The notes under the pieces: model-generated
The model's input: only the letters and a program-made list of their open reading frames with translations
What the model was told of the DNA's origin: nothing
The model's database searches: none
NCBI RefSeq assembly: GCF_047324175.1
Contig: NZ_CP178732.1
Location: 3,720,001 to 3,784,000 of the forward strand
Source: Acerihabitans sp015654925
GTDB lineage: Bacteria > Pseudomonadota > Gammaproteobacteria > Enterobacterales > Enterobacteriaceae
DNA: 64,000 bases
Direction of reading: 5' to 3'
Part shown: piece by piece, positions 62,669-64,000 of the stretch
How positions within the stretch are numbered: position 1 is the first letter of the stretch
Layout of the letters: each line of letters begins with the position of its first letter
Made by a program: the position numbers and the translations under genes

Positions 62669-63434
62669 CTCGTTCTCCAACCAGGATGACATTGATGCCC
62701 ATGGCCGTTAACGCATCGAGATACACGGGATTGATATCCCGATCGGTAATCAAGATGTGTACCGCGCCCAGGTCGCAGACCACATTGGGACTTTTACGGC
62801 CGAATTTCGACGAGTCCACCAGCAGAATCAGCTGCTGGGCCGCCCGGCACATCGCCTGGCTCACGGTATGGACCTCATTGAAGGTCGTGACGCCGGCATT
62901 GAGATCGACCCCGTCCGCGCCGATAAATAACTTATCAAAACTGAAATGGGAAAATGCCGCCTCGGCCAGGCTGCCATGAAAGGAGGCGGAATTTTTACGA
63001 TAGGTGCCGCCCGGCATTAAAATGGTTTGATCGTTATCCAGTTCCACCAGCTCATTGACAATCGTCAGGCTGTTGGTCATGACGGTAATATTATTGAACT
63101 GCGCCAGGTAGGGCACCATTTGCAGCACGGTGCTGCCGGCATCGAAGATCAGCGAGTCGCCGTCATTGATCAGGCCTGCGGCCCGGTGGGCAATCTGCTT
63201 TTTCTTGGCGGTATTGATGTGGGTTTTGCGGTCGATGGGCTGGTCGCCCTCTTCCCGGCTGAGCACCACTCCGCCATAGGTGCGGATCACCGCGCCTTCG
63301 TCTTCCAGCAAGGTTAAATCCTTGCGTATCGTGGTACCGGTGGTGGCAAACCGGCTGGCAAGTTCATCCACGGATGTTTTGCCGTGGGTTTGCAAATGTT
63401 CAAGAATAGCCGCGTGGCGCTGCTTTGGTTTCAT
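62661..63434 (-). CDS. srlR: DeoR-family sorbitol (glucitol) operon repressor
   Basis: 257 residues, exactly the E. coli SrlR length. The N-terminal DeoR HTH (RHAAILEHLQTHGKTSVDELASRFATTGTTIRKDLTLLE) is followed by the sugar-phosphate isomerase-like domain (DSLIFDAGSTVLQMVPYL, VMTNSLTIVNELVELDNDQTILMPGGTYRKNSASFHG, DSSKFGRKSPNVVC). It is controlled by sorbitol-6-phosphate in the E. coli system. It lies between gutM and gutQ. Confidence 0.95.
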   Translation of the reverse strand: MKPKQRHAAILEHLQTHGKTSVDELASRFATTGTTIRKDLTLLEDEGAVIRTYGGVVLSREEGDQPIDRKTHINTAKKKQIAHRAAGLINDGDSLIFDAGSTVLQMVPYLAQFNNITVMTNSLTIVNELVELDNDQTILMPGGTYRKNSASFHGSLAEAAFSHFSFDKLFIGADGVDLNAGVTTFNEVHTVSQAMCRAAQQLILLVDSSKFGRKSPNVVCDLGAVHILITDRDINPVYLDALTAMGINVILVGERDE

Positions 63435-63531
63435 AACGATTTCCGAGCCGACGAGTGAGATAATACCCTGTTGGTTATTATACGCTCATTATGATTTCAA
63501 ATAAAAGGAGTTATCTTTTAAAATGAAAATA

Positions 63532-63894
63532 TCATAATTTCGGTTTAATCGCTAATTCCAGCGCGGTTTGACAGGCCGCATCGTTCGGAAACAGCAGGGC
63601 CGGGATTAATTGCGCTTTTGGCAGGCCGATAAGCGCCGTCAGCCGCCGCGGCCGGGCAAACACCGTGACGCCGCGCAGGACAAAACCATCGCATACCCGC
63701 TGCTCGCTATCAAAGGCCACCGCCAGCACCACGCGCGCCTTGAACCGCCCGGCGGAACGCCCTACCCCCACCGCCCCCTGGCGGCATAACGCATCAAATG
63801 CATGGTTAAAACGCCTGATTTGCCAGCCGCCCAAGATAATCTGCCCCAGCCAGGCCATTACCGCAATCGACACCAACAGTGATGCTGCGCTCAT
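63532..63894 (-). CDS. gutM: Glucitol operon activator GutM
   Basis: 120 residues (E. coli GutM 119). A membrane-helix-like N-terminus (SLLVSIAVMAWLGQIILGGWQIRRFNHAFDALCRQG) is followed by VGVGRSAGRFKARVVLAVAFD and GVTVFARPRRL, matching E. coli GutM. It lies after srlD and before srlR. Confidence 0.93.
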   Translation of the reverse strand: MSAASLLVSIAVMAWLGQIILGGWQIRRFNHAFDALCRQGAVGVGRSAGRFKARVVLAVAFDSEQRVCDGFVLRGVTVFARPRRLTALIGLPKAQLIPALLFPNDAACQTALELAIKPKL

Positions 63895-63955
63895 GGGTTG
63901 TTCTCCGTTTGTGGCGTGATGCCCTGCCGGCTCGCGCCAGGCAAGGCTCGTCGGG

Positions 63956-64000
63956 TTAAAACATCACCTGTCCGCCGGTAATATTAATGGATTGCCCGGT
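63956..64000 (-). CDS. srlD: Sorbitol-6-phosphate dehydrogenase, C-terminal end (cut by window edge)
   Basis: The visible 14 codons read TGQSINITGGQVMF before the stop, matching the E. coli SrlD C-terminus (GQSINVTGGQVMF) except for Ile in place of Val. The rest of the gene lies beyond the window. It oxidises sorbitol-6-phosphate to fructose-6-phosphate. Confidence 0.88.
   Translation of the reverse strand, partial: TGQSINITGGQVMF

Overview
The window comes from a fairly GC-rich member of the Enterobacterales. Many genes match Escherichia coli counterparts nearly end to end, often at the same length: sotB, the scpA-argK-scpB-scpC-ygfI block, frmR-frmA, arsB, opgB, and the srlD-gutM-srlR-gutQ tail of the sorbitol operon. 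Their order differs from E. coli, and the many solute-uptake systems suggest a plant-, soil- or insect-associated relative. A Sodalis/Pectobacteriaceae-like origin is only a guess. I see no rRNA, tRNA, CRISPR array, prophage or insertion sequence.

Layout: 1-2947, a polar amino-acid-type ABC importer cut by the window edge. 3320-4501, the sugar exporter sotB. 4732-11086, the methylmalonyl-CoA (succinate to propionate) operon with its LysR regulator. 11480-14554, formaldehyde detoxification (frmRA) and an aldehyde dehydrogenase. 15190-18775, a hexarate-type MFS carrier and a Fur-box-preceded siderophore receptor. 19090-22820, an XRE regulator, a 25-residue membrane peptide, a secreted NTF2-like protein and a shortened opgB.

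The centrepiece is 22844-36489, a complete carbon-monoxide oxidation / H2-evolution island. The minus-strand operon is hypC-hypA-cooF-cooS-cooC-cooT-cooJ-like-hypB (Ni-CODH, its ferredoxin-like electron carrier and nickel insertion). The divergent plus-strand operon is cooM-K-L-X-U-H, a membrane energy-converting NiFe hydrogenase. A convergent gene encodes the CO-sensing regulator CooA. CO + H2O would be oxidised by CooS, electrons would pass through CooF to CooL/CooX/CooH for H2 evolution, and CooM/CooK would couple this to ion pumping. A perfect CooA half-site pair lies upstream of cooM, and two nearly identical FNR-type boxes lie before cooA and in the hypC/cooM gap, which suggests a CO plus anoxia control gate. 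This CooA has Ser where the Rhodospirillum protein has the ferric-haem Cys ligand.

36811-45031 is a LacI-regulated dipeptide-type ABC operon ending in an amidase. 45492-48651 is a second amino-acid ABC operon. 48679-51271 is a taurine/sulfonate-type ABC importer. 51747-59648 is an M20 amidohydrolase with its own peptide-type ABC importer and an MFS exporter. The right end holds a lone arsB, a DoxX protein and the gut/srl genes. Antisense open frames inside these GC-rich genes were treated as shadows.
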